Shown: positions 15,514 to 22,873 of the stretch, one piece after another
Numbering within the stretch: the first letter of the stretch is position 1
How the letters are laid out: every line of letters starts with the position of its first letter
The notes under the pieces: model-generated
Database searches by the model: none
Seen by the model: the letters and a program-made list of their open reading frames with translations, nothing else
What the model was told of the DNA's origin: nothing
NCBI GenBank assembly: GCA_024280785.1
Contig: JAJRPK010000426.1
Location: 1 to 24,435 of the forward strand
Direction of reading: 5' to 3'
From: Gammaproteobacteria bacterium
Lineage (GTDB): Bacteria; Pseudomonadota; Gammaproteobacteria; Pseudomonadales; UBA7434
Length of the DNA stretch: 24,435 nucleotides
Program-made: the position numbers and the translations under genes

Positions 15514-15526
15514 ATTTATAACCGTT

Positions 15527-16453
15527 TTAAACAGGGTTGTTAGTGATAAACTGTATAACGACTTTCGCTAAAGCCTCACCTTGTTCTTCTTGCAAAAAAT
15601 GCCCTGCATTTTTAATCGTAGTGTGAGCCTGACCTTTAGCACCCGGGATGCGCCGTTGAAAAACGGCTTCGCTGTCGATAGTCATGGGGTCTGAGTCGCT
15701 AAACGCTGTAAGAAAAGGCTTTTTAAAGTTTTCCAATACTTTCCACGCCTTGCCATTATCTACTCCGCCCGGATCACCGGCAGCAAAAGGCACCAATGCT
15801 GGAAACTTGCGTGCACCGGCTTTATAACTTTCATCGGGATAGGGTGCATCATAGGCCGCTTTAATCAACGCTTTATTTTCCTTAGAAATTTCGCTGACGG
15901 TAGCTCCCATAACAATATCACCCACCGGTAGCTCTGGTGCATTTTGAGAAAACTCTAACCAATCTTTAAATTCTTGTGGCGGCTCTTGCCCACCTTCAGG
16001 CAATGCGGTATTCGCAACGACAACCCGGCTAAAGCGGTCGACTTGTTCGGCAACTACCCGCAGCCCGATTAAGCCCCCCCAATCTTGAGCAACCAAGGTG
16101 ACGCCAGTGAGGTTTAGCCCGGTTAAAAAGGCACTTACCCACGATACATGCCGAGCGTAAGTATAATCCTCTTGAAGTGCTGGCTTATCAGATCGCCCAA
16201 ATCCAACGAGGTCTACAGCAATCGCACGGTATCCTGCAGCCGCGATAATAGGGATCATTTTGCGATATAAATAACACCACGAAGGTTCTCCATGCATCAT
16301 TAGTACTGGCTGACCATCACGCGGACCTTCATCAATATAGTGCATACGTAAAGTGCCTTCATCCTCACCAATAGCAACTTCAATATAATGGGGAGTGAAA
16401 TCATATCCGGGTAAGTTGGTGAACCGCGCATCAGGGGTGCGTAAAACTTTCAT
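15527..16453 (-). CDS. dhmA: haloalkane dehalogenase, HLD-I type
   Basis: 308 residues, an alpha/beta-hydrolase. HGEPSW at 54-59 gives the oxyanion-hole region. VAQDWGG (121-127) gives the nucleophile D124 and the halide-holding W125. A cap-domain Trp at 164 (EFKDWLEFSQ) fits the second halide Trp of subfamily I. D255 in FSDSDPMT is the acid and H285 in NAGHFLQEE the base. This complete set makes hydrolytic C-halogen cleavage likely, though family members are sometimes annotated on fold alone. GGAG lies six bases before the ATG. Upstream are three copies of a TTGACGAAGTG-type repeat. It forms an apparent operon with the DUF418 gene. Confidence 0.9.
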   Translation of the reverse strand: MKVLRTPDARFTNLPGYDFTPHYIEVAIGEDEGTLRMHYIDEGPRDGQPVLMMHGEPSWCYLYRKMIPIIAAAGYRAIAVDLVGFGRSDKPALQEDYTYARHVSWVSAFLTGLNLTGVTLVAQDWGGLIGLRVVAEQVDRFSRVVVANTALPEGGQEPPQEFKDWLEFSQNAPELPVGDIVMGATVSEISKENKALIKAAYDAPYPDESYKAGARKFPALVPFAAGDPGGVDNGKAWKVLENFKKPFLTAFSDSDPMTIDSEAVFQRRIPGAKGQAHTTIKNAGHFLQEEQGEALAKVVIQFITNNPV

Positions 16454-16567
16454 AAATTTCTCCGGTGAAATAAGTGCTTATAACAACGATCAGGACGCTG
16501 CTCTATGCTTTGTCACTAATTTTAGCTATTGAAGTCATGCTATACCGTAAAGCGGTGAGTATCCTAA

Positions 16568-16607
16568 CACTTCGTAAAGGAAACACTTCGTCAAGCACTT
16601 CGTCAAG
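16568..16607 (-). repeat. three direct repeats upstream of the haloalkane dehalogenase
   Basis: On the minus strand TTGACGAAGTG occurs twice in tandem (from 16606 and 16594) and once more as TTTACGAAGTG after a four-base gap. They lie 115-155 bp upstream of the ATG. They may be binding sites of an activator or simply a short tandem duplication. Confidence 0.6.
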
Positions 16608-16964
16608 GACACTTGCTTTTAACTTGATTAAAATCAACCTCTTACAGCTTGGAAAACTGAAATTGAGTGTCCTTATCGCTTTTTTATCGCTTTTCACCAG
16701 CTATTTTGATATCTCGGTAAACCTTCTGCAGGGCAACGACCAAATCTCATTAATTTACACCGACACTCTAGCTGATGGCTACGCGATAAATTATTCGCAA
16801 TTACAAATTACATCCGTACCAGAACCGTCGTTTCTGGCGTTGGCCAACCCCCATCAACTTCTGTGCAATATTTGGCCTTTGAACCTTAAGCGGAATGATA
16901 TACAATTCCGTTCAATACACCCTCTGCAAACTTCTCAGGCAATTTACCTATAAATCGACAAGTC

Positions 16965-16993
16965 GAAGGTTCAAACTCCTTCAAGGCTCGCCA
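16965..16993 (+). other. tRNA-like 3' end (T-arm, acceptor strand, CCA)
   Basis: GAAGG and CCTTC flank TTCAAACT, like a T-arm with one extra base, followed by AAGGCTC, G and CCA. No 5' part (a GAGCCTT strand, D-arm, anticodon arm) is found upstream, so this is not a working tRNA gene. It resembles the 3' tRNA piece left at the end of an integrated element. Confidence 0.35.
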
Positions 16994-17055
16994 TTCTTTT
17001 AATGAAAGCAAATCACCCTTTATTACTCTTACTATAATCCTCAGGAAAGCACTCT

Positions 17056-17619
17056 ATGCTAGCAAAGAACTTAGAACGATTGATTGAAATGGAAACCGAC
17101 TTAAAGACTCAATACCAAGCAGAATTAAACTCAAAGTCCACTCAAATCACTCGGGCTATCGAAAAACAAGATGCGCTCAAGGTCACTATTAGCGAGCATA
17201 AAGCAACTATTGCTAAACAGCTTGAACAAATTAAGAGCTACGCAGCGGCATCATCAGACACCAAACGGATCGAGCAACTTAATCGCGAACTCAACGCTCG
17301 TTCCGCTAAGCTGCAAGACGAAGTCGACACACAGAAAAAACGCATCAGATCACTGCAGAAAGATCTCTCTGTAGAACGCGACGAGTTAAAAGTATTAAAG
17401 AAGCTAGACCCGCAAAAGCTAAAGAAAAATCAAGATACTGCAAAGAAAAAATTGGCCGATAAAACGACTGCCAATGAATTGCTGCAAAAATCTTTCAACA
17501 AGTTCAAAAAAGAGAACGAAGAACTAAAGAAAAAAGTGAAAGAGCTTGAAGAGAAAGTCGCGAGCAGTGAAACTGAAGAAGGTAAAGAAGAAGATGTAGC
17601 GGCTGAAAAGTCCGCTTGA
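17056..17619 (+). CDS. cytoplasmic coiled-coil protein of unknown function
   Basis: 187 residues, almost entirely alpha-helical heptad sequence: MLAKNLERLIEMETDLKTQY, a central block rich in Q, E and K, and a final FKKENEELKKKVKELEEKVA before an acidic tail (ETEEGKEEDVAAEKSA). No signal peptide, membrane segment or enzymatic motif. CAGGAAA lies about seven bases before the ATG. I know similar small coiled-coil proteins only as conserved hypotheticals. The tail is acidic and the core basic, so it may oligomerise or bind a charged partner. It stands alone, 60 nt after the tRNA-like end. Confidence 0.8.
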   Translation: MLAKNLERLIEMETDLKTQYQAELNSKSTQITRAIEKQDALKVTISEHKATIAKQLEQIKSYAAASSDTKRIEQLNRELNARSAKLQDEVDTQKKRIRSLQKDLSVERDELKVLKKLDPQKLKKNQDTAKKKLADKTTANELLQKSFNKFKKENEELKKKVKELEEKVASSETEEGKEEDVAAEKSA

Positions 17620-17932
17620 TGGCGAGGTAACATTCGTTAGTATCCGATGATGGTCCAGCGCTTGATGAACACGTCTTGCAGCGCTTATTGAACATATGAA
17701 TAGTTAGCCTCTATCGATACAGGTTGAGTCTTCAGAACTAACGTTATTTTTTTGATATAAGATGAGTTGTCGGAATCGCCCGACAACGAAGTACTTTTTC
17801 GACCGTAAATAGCGGCTCTAAATACCGTAAATGTTCCGCCGCATAACACGCACGGGCATCGCTTTGAAAGCATTACCCAGATTAGTGCGTAAACGCTGCA
17901 GCTCGGCGGTAAGCAAAATAACTATCTAAGAT
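17620..17932. other. intergenic region with hairpin and possible gene remnant
   Basis: A perfect 8-bp inverted repeat GTTGTCGG (17766-17773)/CCGACAAC (17780-17787) is followed seven bases on by a five-T run, a weak terminator for the coiled-coil gene. On the minus strand, 17821-17925 is open between two stops and reads AELQRLRTNLGNAFKAMPVR, which looks like the end of a lost gene; I do not recognise it. Confidence 0.35.
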
Positions 17933-18862
17933 TCAGAATGCTGCCATTGGATTAATGGCTGCACCAGAACCATTTTGCATAGCATGAGGAGCAGCGACAA
18001 ACATAAACTCCCAACGACCGAGTTTGTTTGCCGTTTCAGCCAACTCCTCCAATGCAAGGTTATCCAGTAGATGCACACCCAAGCCTACAAGGGTAAAAAT
18101 ATGGATAGGAAGGCCAACACCCTGTATAGGCCCAATATCCTGATATGTATCCGAACCCAGTATGGCAATGTCGCGCTCTTTTATAAATGGAATTAGCAAC
18201 GGATGGTAGCCACCTTTTTTATTTATGTCACGACCAGTACGCAAAAAAATGGCATCACCGCTACTTATGCGAATACCGGTTTTTTCTTCCCAATCCAATA
18301 TATCTTTTGGTTTCACTTCTACGCCTGGCAAATCAATCAAAATACCGCGTGTCAATATACCGCCCTTAACAGAAATAATTCCTAGCGAACGACAGCCGGT
18401 CTTTATTGATGCCACATCGACAAAATCAGCGCCATTATAAACTTTACCCTGATACGCCATGTGACAAAGTGCATCCAGATGAGAAATTTCAGAACCATGA
18501 TATTCAACCTCGTATCTTTCCCAAAAATAACCATGGTCGATATCAACCTCATAGATATTAACTGCTGAACCCATAATTACTGGCGCACGATTCGCCAACG
18601 CACTATCGGCTAAAGTATCAGACGAAATTTCCCTCGCCATAGAAACCGTTGTACCTGCCGTTACCAATTTGGTAGCCGCAACTTTTTTAGCCGGTGTAAT
18701 CAAGTTTAATGCGCCCAGCTCGTCCTCCTTACCCCACCTACCCCAATTTGATAAGCTCTTCATCCATTGGTCAAACTGATCTTTGTCCACTTCTTCGGCA
18801 TAACCCGCAGGGGAAATATTGATTGCCATGACAACCACAAAAAACAACAATAGATTTTTCAT
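17933..18862 (-). CDS. exported cyclase-family (kynurenine formamidase-like) metal hydrolase
   Basis: 309 residues from ATG 18862 (GGAG five bases upstream). The N-terminus MKNLLLFFVVVMAINISPAG ending YAEEV is a clear Sec signal peptide, cut after YA, so the enzyme is periplasmic. The PF04199 metal motif is seen as H122, H128, D130 and H134 (YHGSEISHLDALCH). Other family marks are GRWGKEDELGALNLITPAKK (about 41-60), GDAIFLRTGRD and PIHIFTLVGLGVHLLDNL. The family includes kynurenine formamidase, isatin hydrolase and uncharacterised cyclic ester/amide hydrolases. It lies 87 nt after the SDR gene and may be cotranscribed with it, though the SDR would stay in the cytosol. Confidence 0.88.
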   Translation of the reverse strand: MKNLLLFFVVVMAINISPAGYAEEVDKDQFDQWMKSLSNWGRWGKEDELGALNLITPAKKVAATKLVTAGTTVSMAREISSDTLADSALANRAPVIMGSAVNIYEVDIDHGYFWERYEVEYHGSEISHLDALCHMAYQGKVYNGADFVDVASIKTGCRSLGIISVKGGILTRGILIDLPGVEVKPKDILDWEEKTGIRISSGDAIFLRTGRDINKKGGYHPLLIPFIKERDIAILGSDTYQDIGPIQGVGLPIHIFTLVGLGVHLLDNLALEELAETANKLGRWEFMFVAAPHAMQNGSGAAINPMAAF

Positions 18863-18949
18863 TTTATCTCCATATTTATTATTAATAACCAATACCATTT
18901 CTTATCTAGATGACCGATACAATTTATTCTTTATAATGGCTGCCACAAT

Positions 18950-19726
18950 CTATAATGGTTGCCACAACGTAGAATGTACCGCACCATCAACCGGTAGCAC
19001 CGCCCCGTTTACAAAACTAGCGTTATCGGATGCTAGAAATATCGCCGCATCGGCGATTTCTTCAGGACGCCCCAGCCGCCCTTGGGGCTGGGCATCGTTA
19101 TAGTCTTTAACACCACCAGGCAAAGTTTTTAACCAACTAACCAGCCCTGGTGTTTCCATCGCACCAGGCGAAATAGTATTGGCACGTATACCATGCCGCC
19201 CATATTCCAAAGCAACGCTACGCATTAGAGCAATAACCCCAGCCTTGGCAACTCCGTACACACCCAAACCGGGCACAGCACTTATCCCGGCTCCGGAGCT
19301 TGTCGACAAAATGCAGCCACCGCCCTGCGGCAACATAACTCTCAGTGCAGCCATGGTGGCGAAGTATGCTGCATCTATATTCAAAGCCATGAGGCGCCGG
19401 TATTCATCAAGATCAATATCCAGCATGGGAGTTGGAAATGAACCGCCCGCATTATTAAACATGACATCCAGCCTGCCGTAAGTATCGCAAGCGAAGGCAA
19501 TCATCGCATCAACATTTTCTGGCTTGCTAACATCCGTAACGAAGGCAGTCGCTTCTCCATTATTTTCTTTTATGCTTTTGACCGTAGCCTCTGCCGCATC
19601 CGAATTAATATCATTAACTATTACCGATGCGCCATGGCTCGCAAAAAGCTCTGCGCTAGCACGGCCTATGCCGCTGCCTGCCGCTGTAATTAAAACAGTT
19701 TTACCGGAAAAATCGATTGTATTCAT
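18950..19726 (-). CDS. short-chain dehydrogenase/reductase (SDR)
   Basis: 258 residues from ATG 19726; a GTG three codons earlier (19735) is also possible and neither has a strong ribosome site. Classical SDR: cofactor motif TAAGSGIG (14-21), D39 after the second strand (suggests NAD(H)), NNAG at 91-94, catalytic Ser at about 143-144, Y157 and K161 (YGVAK), and the end FVNGAVLPVDGAVHSTLWQP. It oxidises an alcohol or reduces a ketone; the substrate is unknown. Downstream is the exported cyclase-family enzyme and upstream the AraC regulator, all leftward. Confidence 0.9.
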   Translation of the reverse strand: MNTIDFSGKTVLITAAGSGIGRASAELFASHGASVIVNDINSDAAEATVKSIKENNGEATAFVTDVSKPENVDAMIAFACDTYGRLDVMFNNAGGSFPTPMLDIDLDEYRRLMALNIDAAYFATMAALRVMLPQGGGCILSTSSGAGISAVPGLGVYGVAKAGVIALMRSVALEYGRHGIRANTISPGAMETPGLVSWLKTLPGGVKDYNDAQPQGRLGRPEEIADAAIFLASDNASFVNGAVLPVDGAVHSTLWQPL

Positions 19727-19812
19727 AATATTCACTTTGTCTAAATTAACAGACTAACCTCGTTACACTCAAACCTTGTTTTTAATAGAGAAAACCCTGC
19801 CACTATCGCCAA

Positions 19813-19935
19813 GGAAACACGCTCCAGCAACTACAGCAGCTAACCCGCTTCATTGCGAACATCGATCATAGCGGTGCAAACTTCGTTGTACCCAATGGTG
19901 AAACTCATTTTTTTGGCCAGCCGGGTACGAGCTGA
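19813..19935 (+). pseudogene. possible fragment of a cyclopropane-fatty-acid-synthase-like gene
   Basis: Between the AraC and SDR genes, on the opposite strand, a frame reads NTLQQLQQLTRFIANIDHSG then ANFVVPNGETHFFGQPGTS and a stop. The pattern of a leading helix, then G-x-x-V-V-P-(N/D)-G-E-x-x-x-F-G, recalls the N-terminal lipid-binding part of Cfa-type methyltransferases. There is no start codon with a ribosome site and no methyltransferase domain. The match rests on about 20 residues, so it is a weak call. Confidence 0.25.
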
Positions 19936-19975
19936 TGTTCCTTACAAAACTCCTGAGCGAAAATGTTTTTACCAC

Positions 19976-21019
19976 TCAGTTCCTCGGTTTCGGGTTCAAC
20001 ACAAAGCCACCGACCATTTTTTCACGATATGCCGTGGGGCTCATTCCTGCCCAAGCTTTCATTGCCCGAGCAAGCCCATTGGGTTCAGCGAAGCCGCACA
20101 GATAAGATACTTCTTGGACAGGAACACTTTCATAACTAAGCCAAGCCATTGCCGCTTCCCGGCGCACGTCTTCTTTAATGGCCCGAAAACTTGTGCCTTC
20201 TTGTTCTAACTGACGTCGCAACGATTGTACCGACAAGTTAAACTTACCGGCAATCGATTCCATAGAATAAAAGCTCATCGCATCAAACAAGTGGTCTTTT
20301 AATAACGAACGCACTTTACTTTTTAGCGAGGCACCTATACCACTAAAACCGACTAGACTAATGGCTGATGTAGCAAAGAATGTCTTAAAATCCTGCATGT
20401 CCCGAACAATTTCTTTTCTTAAATATTTTCGGTGAAACGTAATGCTGTTTTCCGCTTGCATAAAGACACATTCGCTTAAAAATACTTGACTGTATTCTTC
20501 ATAGGCACCCGCCCTTTGGTGCGCAAAGCGTGTTTTAACAACAGGAATTTGCTCGCCAACCAACCAACCTGATAAATCACGCCACAAGATAATAAGCCAT
20601 TCTGTCAAGTGATTCCCAGCATCCAATTCGGGTTCCATAATGTGAACGCATATATCAACAAAATCGGTTTCGATGATCAAGTCAAAGTGGACATCGTTAG
20701 TCACTAACGCATAAAATCGAAACGCTTTATCTAACGCTTCTTCAAGTGTTTTACTAGATAATATCAGTTCGATGGCCATCGCTAGAGTGCCGCTTTTACA
20801 TCGCCGCCTCGTTAAACCGCAAAACTCGTCGTCCATTAACCGTTTAACGTATCGCGAAATTCTTGACAGGTCTTCTGGTCCGTAACAGCGATCTTTAGAA
20901 TTATAAATTGTCTTGTCGACACTCGCTGCATCGCACACGGTGTCCAAATCGAAACCTTTGCTTATGGCGCTAGCAATGTAAGATCTGGAATATTTATCGA
21001 CGAGACCAACGACAGCCAT
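19976..21019 (-). CDS. AraC family transcriptional regulator
   Basis: 347 residues from ATG 21019 (GAGGG eight bases upstream); a TTG at 21034 is less likely. The N-terminal two thirds is an arabinose-binding-type domain (PF12625 type): ASAISKGFDLDTVCDAASVD near the start and LAMAIELILSSKTLEEALDK about 95-115. The C-terminal AraC domain has two helix-turn-helices: MESIAGKFNLSVQSLRRQLE and QEVSYLCGFAEPNGLARAMK, then WAGMSPTAYREK. Regulators of this type often control lipid or aromatic catabolism and adjacent genes. It lies between the SDR-cyclase pair and the LuxE/LuxC-like pair and may control either; no operator can be assigned. Confidence 0.9.
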   Translation of the reverse strand: MAVVGLVDKYSRSYIASAISKGFDLDTVCDAASVDKTIYNSKDRCYGPEDLSRISRYVKRLMDDEFCGLTRRRCKSGTLAMAIELILSSKTLEEALDKAFRFYALVTNDVHFDLIIETDFVDICVHIMEPELDAGNHLTEWLIILWRDLSGWLVGEQIPVVKTRFAHQRAGAYEEYSQVFLSECVFMQAENSITFHRKYLRKEIVRDMQDFKTFFATSAISLVGFSGIGASLKSKVRSLLKDHLFDAMSFYSMESIAGKFNLSVQSLRRQLEQEGTSFRAIKEDVRREAAMAWLSYESVPVQEVSYLCGFAEPNGLARAMKAWAGMSPTAYREKMVGGFVLNPKPRN

Positions 21020-21173
21020 AAGCACTACCCTCAAAAAAACGTAGGGGTGAATAGTACGTAACCCTCTACTATTCTGTCTAGAAGTAACGTCAATCTATCG
21101 CTGATATTCTTAGTAAAGAGGGCGCTATCAAGGGCTTCTTACAATAAATTAATTTGGCTCTATTTTTTCTGCT

Positions 21174-21187
21174 AGTGTCCCGACACT
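21174..21187. promoter_or_regulatory. inverted repeat upstream of the AraC gene
   Basis: AGTGTC and GACACT form a perfect 6-bp inverted repeat around CC, with another GACACTA eleven bases further on. It is about 155 bp upstream of the AraC ATG. A regulator site is possible; function is unproven. Confidence 0.3.
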
Positions 21188-21235
21188 ACTCTGACACTAT
21201 GCTCCAGAAACCATGCCCCAGCACTACGCTTCTTA

Positions 21236-21367
21236 TCATATTATTGTACTGCCACCACTGACTGAAATGTTCTGACCGGTTATCCAGCGCCCATCATTAG
21301 ACACTAGCGAAGCCACTGCATCAGCATCACCGCCTCCCGTGACAATTGCAACTTTATGACTCAACAT
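21236..21367 (-). pseudogene. SDR gene reduced to 43 codons by an in-frame internal deletion
   Basis: An ATG at 21367 (GGGGTGAG just upstream) opens MLSHKVAIVTGGG, the first strand and glycine loop of a classical SDR. It continues without a break into DADAVASLVSNDGRWITGQN then ISVSGGSTII and a stop at 21236, the last helix and strand of the same family. About 200 residues between them are gone, including the catalytic Tyr and Lys, yet the frame is kept. The gene begins 55 nt after the LuxC-like stop on the same strand. An intact SDR was therefore probably the third gene of that operon. A 43-residue product may still be made but cannot be an SDR enzyme. Confidence 0.7.
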
Positions 21368-21422
21368 CTCACCCCACTGACATCGTTGAAAAAAACCTAA
21401 ATTAGATCATGAATAACATCAT

Positions 21423-22871
21423 CTAACTTTTCCAAATAGGCGCCACTGTATCAACACTACAAGTTTCATCGGTAATCCATTTACACATACGCCTAAGAGG
21501 TTCAATCGCGTCTTGCGGCTTAGCGCTAGTAGTGTGGCAAGCATAGCCTAACGATATCAATCTCTGCGCCCCAAACAACGGTAGTTTATCGCGCAATTGA
21601 TGTTTTAAACTATCCGGATAAATCCCCACCGTCTGGGTATATGCCGTAACGGCACAGGTAACTTTTTCAATGTCATCGACTGGCACTAAGTTCGCTACGC
21701 GACCTGACAGCATGGGCGAGAAGTCAACCGGCTCATCGAGCTGAGAAATAATAACCGCACCCTCATCGTCTTCACCACCAATAACGCGAAAAAACATATC
21801 GTTCATGCGTGTTGCTTGTAAGTTATCTCGAAGCTCCCGATTGAAGGTTTTCGGCTTGGTACTGACATGCTCTGGCAATCCCATCAATTGTTGGTAGATT
21901 AATTCACCCAGACGATTAGCTTTTTTGAGCCCACTTTCGTCGGTGCCACACAACACATAAATCACACGGGCACTAGCACAGGCTTCTTGGTTAGCAACGC
22001 CGATATCGCAAGCTGCCCGAAGTGCCACCTCTGTTAATATTTCGTCGTTCTCGAATGCCTCTGGCCCAATAATCGTCGTGCTGTTTTTTGGATCCAGGCT
22101 GATCAATTCCAAGCCCGGTTGAATATATTTCGTGACGTGTTTAACCGAGGCAAAGCCGCCCCAAGCTATAATTTTTTCGATATTCTCGGGCCGATAAAGT
22201 TTTTTCTCCAGAACCTCATCACCACCTTTCCAATAGCCTACGGTAAAGTGTTTTGTTAAAGGATGGTTCGGCGCAATATCTGCCAAGGTTCGCACCCATG
22301 CAATCGCTGTAAGTGGATCGTTAGAAGGGATTTTAATAATCGAATCACTACGTGTAATCGCACTGCGTATTAATGTAATTGCCGACACAACACCGCCATT
22401 TCCTGCAGGTATATGCAATGCTCGCGCGCCAAATGCACGAATATTTAATTCCCTGCCATCAAGTAATGTCTTTTTAACCCAGCCTTCAAGGTACTTAATC
22501 CCTATGCGCTCTTCTGCAATTTCGCAAATGCGTTCGCGATTAAACACATTTGGCAGCATCAGATAACTATTTTTCAACATCGAGGGCGGGTAGTTAGCAG
22601 CCGATAAGCTTGCCTCGTACGCCTCTCTAACATAAGGGTTTTTCTCAAAATCCAAATGCTTGCCCAGCTCTTCAAGCACATCCAGAATTTCTTCAAACGA
22701 AATATCGTACAAGTCGGCTAGCGCCGCTGGCGTAGCTAAAGGTAATTGGTCGATGTATTGATGAATATCCGGTGCGCGAAAACTGCAGCTACCTTGGCGA
22801 CCACCAAATTCGACCCAGTTATCTTCAATTAACTGCCCGCGAATATATAAAGGAATTTGAAAGTCGCTCAT
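21423..22871 (-). CDS. LuxC-like acyl-CoA (fatty acyl) reductase
   Basis: 482 residues, the normal LuxC length (PF05893). Seen: GARALHIPAGNGGVVSAITL (148-167), IKIPSNDPLTAIAWVR, IIAWGG (234-239) and the catalytic cysteine C298 in VANQEACASARV. It forms an acyl-thioester on the Cys and reduces it to an aldehyde with NADPH. In luminous bacteria LuxC works in a complex with LuxE; the matching LuxE-like gene is directly upstream with only two bases between its stop and this ATG. There are no luxA, luxB or luxD genes here, so the aldehyde serves something other than light. The SDR stump after it suggests the aldehyde was once processed by a dehydrogenase. Confidence 0.92.
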   Translation of the reverse strand: MSDFQIPLYIRGQLIEDNWVEFGGRQGSCSFRAPDIHQYIDQLPLATPAALADLYDISFEEILDVLEELGKHLDFEKNPYVREAYEASLSAANYPPSMLKNSYLMLPNVFNRERICEIAEERIGIKYLEGWVKKTLLDGRELNIRAFGARALHIPAGNGGVVSAITLIRSAITRSDSIIKIPSNDPLTAIAWVRTLADIAPNHPLTKHFTVGYWKGGDEVLEKKLYRPENIEKIIAWGGFASVKHVTKYIQPGLELISLDPKNSTTIIGPEAFENDEILTEVALRAACDIGVANQEACASARVIYVLCGTDESGLKKANRLGELIYQQLMGLPEHVSTKPKTFNRELRDNLQATRMNDMFFRVIGGEDDEGAVIISQLDEPVDFSPMLSGRVANLVPVDDIEKVTCAVTAYTQTVGIYPDSLKHQLRDKLPLFGAQRLISLGYACHTTSAKPQDAIEPLRRMCKWITDETCSVDTVAPIWKS

Positions 22872-22873
22872 TA

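Larger units (their letters stand above)
16454..17055. other. intergenic region: repeats, hairpin and tRNA-like end
   Basis: No convincing gene. It holds the three repeats upstream of the dehalogenase (16568-16607), a perfect inverted repeat CGGAAT (16891-16896)/ATTCCG (16905-16910), and a sequence like the 3' end of a tRNA (16965-16993). An open frame at 16474-16953 uses a GTG start without a ribosome site and has no coding character. Confidence 0.6.

Noticed and set aside
16474..16953. A 159-codon rightward open frame between the dehalogenase and the coiled-coil gene, with a VPEPS that recalls a PEP-CTERM motif.
   Set aside because: GTG start without a ribosome site, covers a tandem repeat and a hairpin, poor codon character, and the residues after VPEPS lack the membrane helix and Arg cluster of PEP-CTERM.
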